From the NCBI GenBank assembly GCA_963699495.1, contig CAVOUB010000003.1, forward strand, positions 186,001 to 250,000: DNA of 64,000 nucleotides, read 5' to 3'. The position numbers and the translations under genes were made by a program. The stretch is from JAIBJN01 sp963699495 (lineage in GTDB: Bacteria > Actinomycetota > Thermoleophilia > Gaiellales > Gaiellaceae). Every line of letters begins with the position of its first letter. Position 1 is the stretch's first letter. The notes beneath the pieces were generated by a model. It ran no database searches, had not been told where the DNA came from, and saw nothing but the letters and a program-made list of their open reading frames with translations. Shown piece by piece: positions 42,717-50,025 of the stretch.

Positions 42717-43743
42717 AGCCGAGCTCCTCGACCCAGGCCTCGATCTCGGGCCAGGCATCGTGCGGGCCGGGGCCCGCCTCCGGGTGGAACTGGAGCGAAC
42801 GGGCGTGCTCGTCGGGGAGGGCGAGGCCCTCGACGGTGCCGTCGTAGAGCGAGACGTGCGTCACTGCGGCCCCGTCGCCCTTCACCGCGAAACCGTGGTT
42901 CTGGCTGGTGACGAGGACCCGGCCGGTCGCCAGCTCGAGCACGGGATGGTTGGCGCCCCTGTGCCCGAACGGGAGCTTGAAGGTCTCGAAGCCGGCCGCC
43001 TGCGCCAGCAGCTGGTGCCCGAGGCAGATGCCGAGGATCGGCACCCGCCCGAGCAGCTCCCGGACGACGTCGACCTCCCCCGCGAGCGCGGCCGGGTCGC
43101 CCGGCCCGTTGCAGAGGAGGAGGCCGTTCGGCCGCGAGGCGAGGATCGTGTCGGCGTCGGTCTGGTGGGGCCAGACGGTCACCTCGGCGCCGGCGGCGGC
43201 CAGGCGGTCGACGATCGACCGCTTGCAGCCGTAGTCGAGCAGCGCGACCCGGACGTCCCCGTGGCCGATCCGATAGGGCTCGCGGGTGGAGACGCCGGCG
43301 ACGAGGGCGCGCCCGGCCATGGGGGCCTGGGCGCGGACATCGGCCAGCACCTGCTCGAACGACGCGGCCCCGGCGACGGCCGCGGCCCGCATGGCGCCGC
43401 GCTCTCGGAGCCGGATGACGAGCGCCCGCGTGTCGATCTCCTCGAGGGCCACGATCCCCTGCCCCTGGAGCCAGCGCGTCCAGTCCGAACCGGTCGCCTG
43501 CCGCATCAACACTGCGCGCGCGTGCGAGCGCGACGACTCCGACCGCTGCGGCGAGACGCCGTAGTTGCCGATCATCGGCGCCGTGAAGGCCACGAGCTGC
43601 TCCGAGAAGCTGGGGTCGGTCACGACCTCCTGGTAGCCGGTCATCGCCGTCGTGAAGACGGCCTCGCCGTGGGCGACGCCGAGCGCGCCCACCGACCGGC
43701 CCCGGAAGACCGAGCCGTCCTCGAGGACGAGGAAGCCGCTCAA
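42700..43743 (-). CDS. carA: Carbamoyl phosphate synthase, small subunit
   Basis: A 347-residue glutamine amidotransferase subunit. The start is TTG at 43743, coupled to the pyrC stop through TTGA; it gives LSGFLVLEDGSVFRG, the standard CarA N-terminus. The class I amidotransferase triad is Cys in ILGICLGHQLLAQAAGF, and His and Glu in LQFHPEAGPGPHD. The N-terminal half has TGYQEVVTDPSFSEQ and the GNYGVSPQRSESSR segment. It supplies ammonia to CarB. Confidence 0.96.
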
Positions 43744-45026
43744 CCTTCGTAGACCACCTTCCCCGCGGCGACGGTCTTGAGCACGCGGCCGTGCAGCCTC
43801 GACCCGAGCAGCCACGAGTTGGCGGACTTCGACTTGAAGGAGCCCTCGTCGACGTGCCAGGCCGCGTCGAGGTCGAGCAGGACCAGATTGGCCTGCGCGC
43901 CGACCGCGATCGTCGGGGCCTCGAGGCCGTAGATCCGTGCCGGCCCCGCGCTCAGGCGCTCGAGCAGCGTCTCGAGCGGGACGACGCCCGGCTCGACGAG
44001 TTGCGTGTAAAGGGCCGAGAAGCTGGTCTCCAGGCCGGTGACGCCGAAGGGCGCCTCCTCGAAGGGGACCTCCTTCTCCTCGCGGGCATGCGGCGCGTGA
44101 TCGGTCGCGATCGCCTCGATCGTCCCGTCGAGGAGCGCGTCGATGAGGGCGGCGCGGTCGTCGTCCGCCCGGAGCGGCGGGTTCATCTTCACGTTGGGGT
44201 CGAGCGAGCGAACGGCGTCGTCCGTGAGGCAGAGGTGGTGCGGCGTGACCTCGGCGGTCGCCTGGATCCCGGCCGCGCGGGCGCGCCGGAGCTCGTCGAC
44301 CGACTCCTTGGCCGAGAGGTGCAGTAGGTGGAGAGGGCGCTCCTCGTACCCCGCGAGGGCCAGGTCGCGGCCGACCATGACGCTCTCGGCGACCGAGGGG
44401 TAGCCGCCGAATCCGATCTCCGCCGAGACGAGGCCCTCGTGGACGTGGCCCCCGCGAGACAGGGTCGGCTCCTCGCAGTGCACCGCCACCGGCCTGGCGG
44501 CCGCGGCGCTGTACTGCAGCGCCCGGCGGATCAGGCCGGGCGCCACCACCGGGCGGCCGTCGTCGGTGAAGCCGACGGCACCGCGCTCGGCGAGCGCGAC
44601 CATCTCGGTCAGCTCGGTGCCCCCCTGCGCCTTGGTGATCGCCGCCAGGAAGCCGACGGGAATCTCCGCCTCGCGCTCCGCCTGCTCCGTGAGGGCGCCG
44701 AGGACGGAGGCCGAGTCGACCACCGGGTCCGTGTTGGGCATGGCGAGGATGGCGCAGTAGCCGCCGGCGGCCGCGGCGCGCGTGCCCGAGGCGAGATCCT
44801 CCTCGTCCTCGCGGCCGGGCGTGCGCAGGTGGACGTGCGGGTCGACGAACGCCGGCGCCAGCACCTTCCCGTTCGCGGGGGCGGAGGCCGGCTCGATCGC
44901 GGTGATCACACCCTCCTCGACCCGCACCGTCAGCGCCTCGTCGATGCCCGTGGTCGAGTCGACGACACGGACGTTCTCGAAGACGAGGGAGTCCCGGCGG
45001 CCGTTCTTGCCGAACAGCGCCGGCAT
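43740..45026 (-). CDS. pyrC: Dihydroorotase
   Basis: A 428-residue class I dihydroorotase. The zinc ligands are PAFVDPHVHLRTPGREDEEDLASGT (D-x-H-x-H) near residue 52, a lysine region in the VKMNPPLR strand, His in LLHLSAKES and EVTPHHLCLTD, and Asp in AIATDHAPHAREEKE. The ATG at 45026 overlaps the pyrB stop by one base (TGATG). It cyclises carbamoyl aspartate to dihydroorotate. It follows pyrB and precedes carA in the operon. Confidence 0.96.
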   Translation of the reverse strand: MPALFGKNGRRDSLVFENVRVVDSTTGIDEALTVRVEEGVITAIEPASAPANGKVLAPAFVDPHVHLRTPGREDEEDLASGTRAAAAGGYCAILAMPNTDPVVDSASVLGALTEQAEREAEIPVGFLAAITKAQGGTELTEMVALAERGAVGFTDDGRPVVAPGLIRRALQYSAAAARPVAVHCEEPTLSRGGHVHEGLVSAEIGFGGYPSVAESVMVGRDLALAGYEERPLHLLHLSAKESVDELRRARAAGIQATAEVTPHHLCLTDDAVRSLDPNVKMNPPLRADDDRAALIDALLDGTIEAIATDHAPHAREEKEVPFEEAPFGVTGLETSFSALYTQLVEPGVVPLETLLERLSAGPARIYGLEAPTIAVGAQANLVLLDLDAAWHVDEGSFKSKSANSWLLGSRLHGRVLKTVAAGKVVYEG

Positions 45027-46024
45027 CACGCCACCTCCTCGATCTCGGCGACCTTGATCTCGACGGGGCCCTGCGTGAGCAGGTCGTAGAGGACGGCCAT
45101 GCGGACGACGAGCCCGCTGCGGACCTGGCGCTCGACCAGGGACTCGGCCGAGTCGGCGACGGCCGCGGCGATCTCGACGCCGCGGTTCATCGGCCCCGGG
45201 TGCATGACCTTCTGCCCGGGCCGGAGACGGTCGGGCGTCACTCCCCATTGCGCCGTGTACTCCCGCAGGCTGGGGACGTAGTTGGCGCCTTCGAGCATGC
45301 GCTCACGCTGCATGCGGAGGACGTAGACGACGTCGGCCTCCTTGATGTCGCGGATGTCGTGCGAGCACTCGCAGCCCAGGGCGTCGATGCCGCGCGGGAT
45401 GAGCGGCGGCGGGCCGACCAGCGTCACGCGCGCTCCCATGAGGACGAGCGCCTGGATGTTCGACCGCGCCACGCGTGAGTGCAGGACGTCGCCGACGATG
45501 GCCACGTGCAGCCCCTCGATCCCGCCGAGATCCTCGTCCAGCGTGTAGAGGTCGAGCAGGGCCTGCGTCGGGTGCTGGTGCTTGCCGTCGCCGGCGTTGA
45601 CCACGTGCGCGGGCGTGAAGCGGGTGGCCAGGTGGGGCGCGCCGATCTGCGCGTGGCGGATGACGACCACGTCCGGGTCGTAGGCGCCGATCGTCAGGAG
45701 CGTGTCCTTGAGGGATTCGCCCTTGTCGACCGCCGAGCCGGAGGACTTGATCGACATGACGTCGGCCGAGAGCCGCTTCGCGGCGAGCTCGAAGCTCGAC
45801 GACGTCCGGGTCGAGGACTCGAAGAAGAGATTCACCACCGTGCGGCCGCGCAGCGTCGGCAGCTTCTTGACGTCCCGCTCGAGCGAGCGCGCGAAGGTGC
45901 GCGAGAGTGCCAGCAGCCGTTCCACGTCCTCGCGCGTCAGGTCGGCGATCGAGATCAGGTGCCTGCGGGCGGAGCTCTTCGGCGGCAGGAGCTCCGAACG
46001 GAGCAGTGGACGGACGTCGGCCAT
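45026..46024 (-). CDS. pyrB: Aspartate carbamoyltransferase, catalytic subunit
   Basis: A 332-residue PyrB. Carbamoyl-phosphate binding is at FFESSTRTSSSFELAAKRL, the HPTQ loop at DGKHQHPTQALLDLYTL, and the later HPGPMNRGVEI motif is intact. The catalytic Lys segment KSSGSAVDKGESLKDTLL is normal. The gene starts at ATG 46024, eight bases after the pyrR stop. No pyrI regulatory gene is seen, as in other actinobacteria; regulation is expected through PyrR. Confidence 0.96.
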   Translation of the reverse strand: MADVRPLLRSELLPPKSSARRHLISIADLTREDVERLLALSRTFARSLERDVKKLPTLRGRTVVNLFFESSTRTSSSFELAAKRLSADVMSIKSSGSAVDKGESLKDTLLTIGAYDPDVVVIRHAQIGAPHLATRFTPAHVVNAGDGKHQHPTQALLDLYTLDEDLGGIEGLHVAIVGDVLHSRVARSNIQALVLMGARVTLVGPPPLIPRGIDALGCECSHDIRDIKEADVVYVLRMQRERMLEGANYVPSLREYTAQWGVTPDRLRPGQKVMHPGPMNRGVEIAAAVADSAESLVERQVRSGLVVRMAVLYDLLTQGPVEIKVAEIEEVA

Positions 46025-46032
46025 CGGCTTCC

Positions 46033-46608
46033 TCACTTCTCGGGGGTTGGGACGAGCAGGACGCGGTCGACCTCGTCCACCTCGAGGAGCTGCACCTGGA
46101 CGCGCTCCCCGTGCGAGGTCGGAAGGTTCTTGCCCACGTAGTCGGGGCGGATCGGGAGCTCGCGGTGGCCGCGGTCGACGAGCACGGCGAGCTGGACGCG
46201 GGCGGGGCGCCCGTAGTCGAAGAGGGCGTCGATCGCAGCGCGGATCGTGCGGCCCGTGTAGAGGACGTCGTCGCAGAGCACGCACGTCATCCCCTCGAGG
46301 GGGAAGTCGAGGCGTGTGGCGCGGACGACCGGCTGCGGATGGAGCGGCCCGTTGCCGTCGCGCGCGAGGACGTCGTCCCGGTGAAAGGTGATGTCGAGCG
46401 TTCCGAGTGCGACATCCTGCTCGGTGAACCCCTCGATCTCGCGCCGGAGCCGCTGCGCGAAGGGGACGCCGCGGGTATGGATCCCGACGAGGGCCGTGCG
46501 CCCGAGATCGGGGTTCCGCTCGACGACCTCGTGCGCGATGCGAACGATCGTGCGCCGGAGAGCCTCTCCGTCCAGCAGAACGCGTTCCGCCTGTGCAGGC
46601 GCAGCCAC
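46033..46608 (-). CDS. pyrR: Bifunctional pyrimidine operon regulator/uracil phosphoribosyltransferase PyrR
   Basis: A 191-residue PyrR, first gene of the pyr operon. The PRPP-binding motif is VLCDDVLYTGRTIRAAIDAL near residue 110, and the N-terminal GIHTRGVPFAQRL loop and HRDDVLARD segment fit the family; the C-terminal ELPIRPDYVGKNLPTS motif is diagnostic. PyrR binds pyr mRNA in the presence of UMP or UTP. A matching RNA-binding loop lies directly upstream of its GTG start at 46608, with AAAGGAG six bases before it, so repression here is expected at translation, as shown for the Mycobacterium smegmatis pyr operon. Confidence 0.95.
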   Translation of the reverse strand: MAAPAQAERVLLDGEALRRTIVRIAHEVVERNPDLGRTALVGIHTRGVPFAQRLRREIEGFTEQDVALGTLDITFHRDDVLARDGNGPLHPQPVVRATRLDFPLEGMTCVLCDDVLYTGRTIRAAIDALFDYGRPARVQLAVLVDRGHRELPIRPDYVGKNLPTSHGERVQVQLLEVDEVDRVLLVPTPEK

Positions 46609-46614
46609 CAGCCA

Positions 46615-46647
46615 CTCCTTTCCGGCCTCTCCGGACCGGGTTAAAGG
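46615..46647 (-). promoter_or_regulatory. PyrR-binding hairpin that sequesters the pyrR Shine-Dalgarno
   Basis: In RNA order the sequence is CCUUU-AAC-CCGG-UCCGGAGAGG-CCGG-AAAGG-AG. The loop GGUCCGGAGAGGCC matches the published PyrR-binding consensus A-R-UCC-N-G-N-GAGG-Y-U, with the outer A-U pair replaced by G-C. CCUUU (46643-46647) can pair with AAAGG (46617-46621), which is part of the ribosome site AAAGGAG of pyrR. PyrR bound to the loop should stabilise the hairpin and block translation. There is no downstream terminator, so attenuation by transcription is unlikely. Confidence 0.8.
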
Positions 46648-46659
46648 TGCGCTGGAAGC

Positions 46660-47436
46660 CTAGCCTCCCGGGCGGATGGCGTCCAACTGGGCGAGCAGGC
46701 GGCGGTGGAGCTCCTGCGCCGCCTGGCCCGGGGCGACTCCGAGCTCGTCTCTCAGCAGCACTCGGAGCCCGTCGTAGACGCGCAGGGCCTCGGCGATGTT
46801 GTCCCGCGCCTCGAGCGCCTCCATGAGCAGCCGGTAGCCGCTCTCCCGAAACGGCGCGGCCTCGATCAGCGTGCGGCCGCCTCGTTCGGCCGCCGCGAGC
46901 TCGGTGCCTCCCATGTGGAGTCCGACCGTTCCGACGCACTCGAGCGCCCGCAGGCGCACGTCGTCGAGCCACCTCCGTCGCTCGTCGATCCACGGTGCCT
47001 CGTAGCCGGGAAGAAAGCCCCGGTTCGCGACGTAGAGGGCCGTGCGCGCGGGAGCCCAGGCCGGCTTCCAGTCCCCGAGCGCGACCGCCGACTCGGCCCT
47101 GTGCACGGCGACTCCGGCTGCCTCGACGTCGATCCAGGCATCGGGAGGCAGGGCGAGGCGCAGCTCGGTCTTGCCCTCCAGCGCCTCCGGCCCGAGGACG
47201 CGGCGGAGCTTGGAGAGGAGCGCAGCCAGCGAGGCGTCGGCGGCATCCGGTGCGCCTTCCGGCCAGAGAGCCGCCACCAGCTCCGAGCGGGTCGCGCGGC
47301 GCGACCGGCCCGCCGCGAGGTACGCGAAGAGCAGCCGGCCCTGCCGGCCGGGGAGATCTGCCTCCACCCGCCGGCCTTCCAGCTCGGCGACGAGACGCCC
47401 GCAGAGCTGGATCCTCGTCCTCGTGTCGCTCCCCAA
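46660..47436 (-). CDS. SARP/BTAD-type transcriptional regulator
   Basis: About 258 residues from a TTG start at 47436, the only plausible in-frame start that does not invade the divergent gene. The N-terminal 95 residues are an OmpR-like winged helix (RIQLCGRLVAELEG, RQGRLLFAYLAAG, RSELVAALWPEGAPDAADASLAALLSKLRRVLG), and residues 100-250 are a bacterial transcriptional activation domain of TPR-like helices (SGYRLLMEALEARDNIAEALRVYDGLRVLLRDELGVAP). This is the minimal SARP architecture. SARPs bind direct heptamer repeats spaced 11 bp, and three such heptamers lie at its own start and upstream of the divergent DUF1059-DsrE pair. Target genes and signal are inferred. Confidence 0.85.
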   Translation of the reverse strand: MGSDTRTRIQLCGRLVAELEGRRVEADLPGRQGRLLFAYLAAGRSRRATRSELVAALWPEGAPDAADASLAALLSKLRRVLGPEALEGKTELRLALPPDAWIDVEAAGVAVHRAESAVALGDWKPAWAPARTALYVANRGFLPGYEAPWIDERRRWLDDVRLRALECVGTVGLHMGGTELAAAERGGRTLIEAAPFRESGYRLLMEALEARDNIAEALRVYDGLRVLLRDELGVAPGQAAQELHRRLLAQLDAIRPGG

Positions 47437-47475
47437 CGTTTCCCCAAGGTATCCCCAAGCGGGCGGAGCGACAAT
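47430..47475 (+). promoter_or_regulatory. Three TCCCCAA heptamers at 11-bp period plus a GACAAT -10 element
   Basis: TCCCCAA occurs at 47430-47436, 47441-47447 and 47452-47458, an exact 11-bp period with four-base spacers, the arrangement that SARP activators recognise. Eleven bases after the third copy is GACAAT (47470-47475), a fair -10 box, and transcription would start near 47482, about 25 bases before the GTG of the DUF1059 gene. The last heptamer to the left overlaps the TTG start of the SARP gene itself, so autoregulation is also possible. Confidence 0.65.
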
Positions 47476-47506
47476 GGCCGTGTCCTGCGAGCGAAGGAGG
47501 CCGATC

Positions 47507-47665
47507 GTGAGCAAGGTGGTCAACTGCGAATGCGGCGAGATCGTGCGCGCGGAGAGCGACGGCGAGCTCGTGACGCGGGTGGAGGCGCACGTGGAGGGCA
47601 ACCATCCGGAGATGGTCGGCAAGCTCTCCCGGGACGACATCCTCGGGATGGCGGAGGAGGAGTAG
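47507..47665 (+). CDS. Small DUF1059-like protein
   Basis: A 52-residue protein. The GTG at 47507 has a strong GAAGGAGG six bases upstream, which settles the start. The sequence VVNCECGEIVRAESDGELVTRVEAHVEGNHPEM has a C-x-C pair and two later His residues, as in DUF1059 proteins, and could bind a metal. It lies 49 bases after three SARP-type heptamers and one base before the DsrE-like gene, with the ribosome site of that gene inside its end. Function unknown. Confidence 0.85.
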   Translation: MSKVVNCECGEIVRAESDGELVTRVEAHVEGNHPEMVGKLSRDDILGMAEEE

Positions 47666-47666
47666 C

Positions 47667-48020
47667 GTGCGGCTGTTCGTCAACCTGGCGACCGGCCCGG
47701 AGAACCCGACGCGGGCGGCGCTCGCGTTCCTGGTGGCGCGCACAGCGGCGGACGAGGGCCACGAGGTCCGTCTCTTCCTGGCCGGCGACGCCGTCCAGCT
47801 GGTCCGGCCGGAGACGGCAGAGGCGGCGCACGGGATCGGGACCGGCTCCGTCGCCGAGCACTGGCAGGCGCTGACGGAGGCGGGCGTGCCCGTCGCTCTC
47901 TCCGGCCTGTCGAGCAAGGCGCGCGGCGTCGACGGGAGCACGACGGGCGGCGTCGAGCTGGCTCCGCCGGCGCGGCTCGTCGAGCTCGCCGCCTGGGCGG
48001 ACACGACTCTCGTCTACTGA
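47667..48020 (+). CDS. DsrE-family protein without cysteine
   Basis: A 117-residue DsrE/DsrF-like protein: MRLFVNLATGPENPTRAALAFLVARTAADEGHEVRLFLAGDAV is the first half of the fold, and ALTEAGVPVALSGLSSKARGV the second. Sulfur-relay DsrE proteins use a conserved Cys, but this one has no cysteine at all, so it cannot carry persulfide in that way. GTG start at 47667 follows GGAGGAGGAG. It is cotranscribed with the DUF1059 gene and overlaps the convergent methyltransferase gene by seven bases. Binding of a nucleotide or small ligand is possible but not shown. Confidence 0.85.
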   Translation: MRLFVNLATGPENPTRAALAFLVARTAADEGHEVRLFLAGDAVQLVRPETAEAAHGIGTGSVAEHWQALTEAGVPVALSGLSSKARGVDGSTTGGVELAPPARLVELAAWADTTLVY

Positions 48021-48772
48021 GGGCCCGGCGTCTCGGCGGTGACGATCGCCCACTCGAGCGGCGTCTCGATCGTCTCGGGAAGCTCGCGCTCGGCCCGTGC
48101 CAGGCCGGCCGCGAAGGTCTCCTCGTCGAGGAGCCGCAAGGTCGAGATGTAGCGCCCGCGAATCCGCTCCAGTGCCTGCTCGCGGCTGAGCCGGCCTCGC
48201 TGCGGCACCGTGCGGATCCGCACCGAGGCGAAGCCCGCGGCCGCCAGCTCCTCGGCCAGGGCCTCGGGGGTCGGGAAGCGCACGAGGTCGAGCTCCGCGA
48301 CCTCGGGAAACACCGATGTCAGCCAGAACCACTCGAAGTGACCGGGCGTGAAGGTCCCGACGACCGCGCGCCCGCCCGGCGCGAGGACGCGGACGAGCTC
48401 CGGCAGGGCGCGCGGCCGGTCGAGCAGGTGGACGACCAGGCGAAGGACGGCGCGCTCGAACCAGCCGTCCTTGAAGGGAAGCGACTCCGCACGGCCCAGC
48501 TTCAGGCCGACGCGCTGCCCGGTGACCGCCCTCGCTTGGGCGAGCATCTCCTCGGACGAGTCCACGCCCCAGACCTTCGCGCCCTTTTCGGCGAGGGCGA
48601 GCGCGAGGCGGCCGGTCCCGCAGCCGACGTCGAGAACGCGACGGCCGCGCAGGTCGCCCTCTGTCATGAGGATGTCGACGAGCTCCCACCAGTTCTCGTC
48701 CACCGGCCGCAGCCGGTCGTAGTCGTCCGCGAGGGGGCCGAAGTCGGGGAAGGACGAGCTAGCGGCCGCCAA
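48014..48772 (-). CDS. Class I SAM-dependent methyltransferase
   Basis: A 252-residue methyltransferase. Motif I is VLDVGCGTGRLALALAEKG near residue 46, followed by VWGVDSSEEML, motif IV in the RAVLRLVVHLLDRP strand and motif V/VI in LVRVLAPGGRAVVGTF. The N-terminal segment FGPLADDYDRLRPVDENWW is like the Methyltransf_11/ubiE group. Substrate unknown. Its start overlaps the end of the DUF2007 gene by 14 bases. It is convergent with the DsrE-like gene. Confidence 0.87.
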   Translation of the reverse strand: MAAASSSFPDFGPLADDYDRLRPVDENWWELVDILMTEGDLRGRRVLDVGCGTGRLALALAEKGAKVWGVDSSEEMLAQARAVTGQRVGLKLGRAESLPFKDGWFERAVLRLVVHLLDRPRALPELVRVLAPGGRAVVGTFTPGHFEWFWLTSVFPEVAELDLVRFPTPEALAEELAAAGFASVRIRTVPQRGRLSREQALERIRGRYISTLRLLDEETFAAGLARAERELPETIETPLEWAIVTAETPGPQ

Positions 48773-48992
48773 TGAGCTCGTCGGGATCCGTCATGGACTC
48801 GATGGCGTGCTGCGCCTCCTCGAGTGACGTCTCCGGGACGAGCACCTTCTGGGGCGCGTCAGCGAGTGCCGCCGGATGCTGCTCGACCGCGGGGTGAAGC
48901 TCCGACGGGATCCCCGCCGACTGGAGGATCGTCTGGATCTCCTCCGCCTCCGTGAGGTCCCCTGCCACCGCCACCTGCACCATGCTCGCCAC
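48759..48992 (-). CDS. DUF2007 family protein (putative signal transducing protein)
   Basis: A 77-residue protein. The GTG at 48992 (VASMVQVAVAGDLTEAEE) has AGGAGG nine bases upstream. Family marks are the DLTEAEEIQTILQSAGIPSELHP segment and the VPETSLEEAQHAIESM end; DUF2007 proteins are named putative signal transducing proteins, but no function is proven. The first 134 bases overlap the last part of the RNase Z frame, and the last 14 bases overlap the methyltransferase gene. Confidence 0.8.
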   Translation of the reverse strand: MASMVQVAVAGDLTEAEEIQTILQSAGIPSELHPAVEQHPAALADAPQKVLVPETSLEEAQHAIESMTDPDELIGGR

Positions 48993-49962
48993 GTGGCTCG
49001 GCCTCCTCCCGCGCGGTTCGCGCTCCCGCCTTGACGAGTCGGGGACCACCCCGTTCCTGGAACCGAACCTCGATGATATCGAAGTCTCTCGGGACGACCG
49101 TCTCCGGGAAGATCTCGCGCGCCTCCCGTGCGAGCTCGGGCCCGAAGTAGCGGTTCGACAGGTGGGTCAGCGCGAGGAGCCGCACCTCGGCCGCCTTCGC
49201 GAGCGCGGCGGCGCCTGCCGCGGTCGAGTGGAGCGTCTCGTCGGCGCGCTCGCGCTCCTCCTCCGCGAAGGTCGCCTCGTGCACCAGGACATCGGCCTCG
49301 TGCGCGACCTCGAGCACGCTCGCCGCCGGTGCGGTGTCACCGGTCAGGACGACCTTCCGGCCGGGCCGTGGGGACCCCAGGACCTGCTCAGCGCGCACCT
49401 CTTCCCCGCCGGGGACCTCCACGGTCTCGCCGGCCTGCAGGCGCCCGAACAGGGGGCCCTCGGGGACGCCGAGCGAGCGGGCGGCCTGGACGTCGAAGCG
49501 GCCCGGCCTGGGGACCTCGGCGAAGGCGTAGCCGTTCGCAGCCGCGCCGTGGAGGACGCGGAAGACGAGGATGCGGTACTCGCCGCGGTCGAGCACGTCG
49601 CCGTCGCGGAGCTCGACGAGCTCGACGGGGTAGGTCAGCTTTCCGAAGATCCGCTGCAGGCCGCCGAAGAGGTCCTTCAGCCCCGGCGGCCCGTAGACCG
49701 TGAGCGGGACCTCACGGCCTCGAAGCGCGAACGTCTTCAGCATCCCCGGGAGGCCGAGATAGTGGTCGGCGTGATAGTGGGTGAGGAAGATCTCGGGAAG
49801 CTCGATCAGGCCGACCGTCGAACGCAGGAGCTGGCGCTGCGTTCCCTCTCCGCAGTCCACGAGCATGCGCTCGCCCCCGCGGCGCACGAGCGTGCAGGAC
49901 AGCCCGCGCCGGGCCGTCGGCACGGAGCCGGAGGTTCCCAGGAAGACAAGGTCGAGGTCCAC
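48859..49962 (-). CDS. rnz: Ribonuclease Z
   Basis: A 367-residue RNase Z that matures tRNA 3' ends. It starts MDLDLVFLGTSGSVPTARRGL; the metal motif is LTHYHADHYLGLPG near residue 60 and further ligands are in LTGDTAP and LALTHLSNRYF (the PxKxN-type loop is not obvious). The domain ends near residue 310 (VVPRDFDIIEVRFQERG). The last 55 or so residues are Gly/Arg-rich, lie over the start of the DUF2007 gene, and look like readthrough past a lost stop or a frameshift. The true end may be near 49030. Next to it on the plus strand is an HD-GYP gene. Confidence 0.88.
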   Translation of the reverse strand: MDLDLVFLGTSGSVPTARRGLSCTLVRRGGERMLVDCGEGTQRQLLRSTVGLIELPEIFLTHYHADHYLGLPGMLKTFALRGREVPLTVYGPPGLKDLFGGLQRIFGKLTYPVELVELRDGDVLDRGEYRILVFRVLHGAAANGYAFAEVPRPGRFDVQAARSLGVPEGPLFGRLQAGETVEVPGGEEVRAEQVLGSPRPGRKVVLTGDTAPAASVLEVAHEADVLVHEATFAEEERERADETLHSTAAGAAALAKAAEVRLLALTHLSNRYFGPELAREAREIFPETVVPRDFDIIEVRFQERGGPRLVKAGARTAREEAEPRGEHGAGGGGRGPHGGGGDPDDPPVGGDPVGASPRGRAASGGTR

Positions 49963-50025
49963 GGCCTCAGTCTACGGGTGGCCTCGCCCAAGTTTCCTTT
50001 CGCACGAGCCGATACGTCTCGGGCT

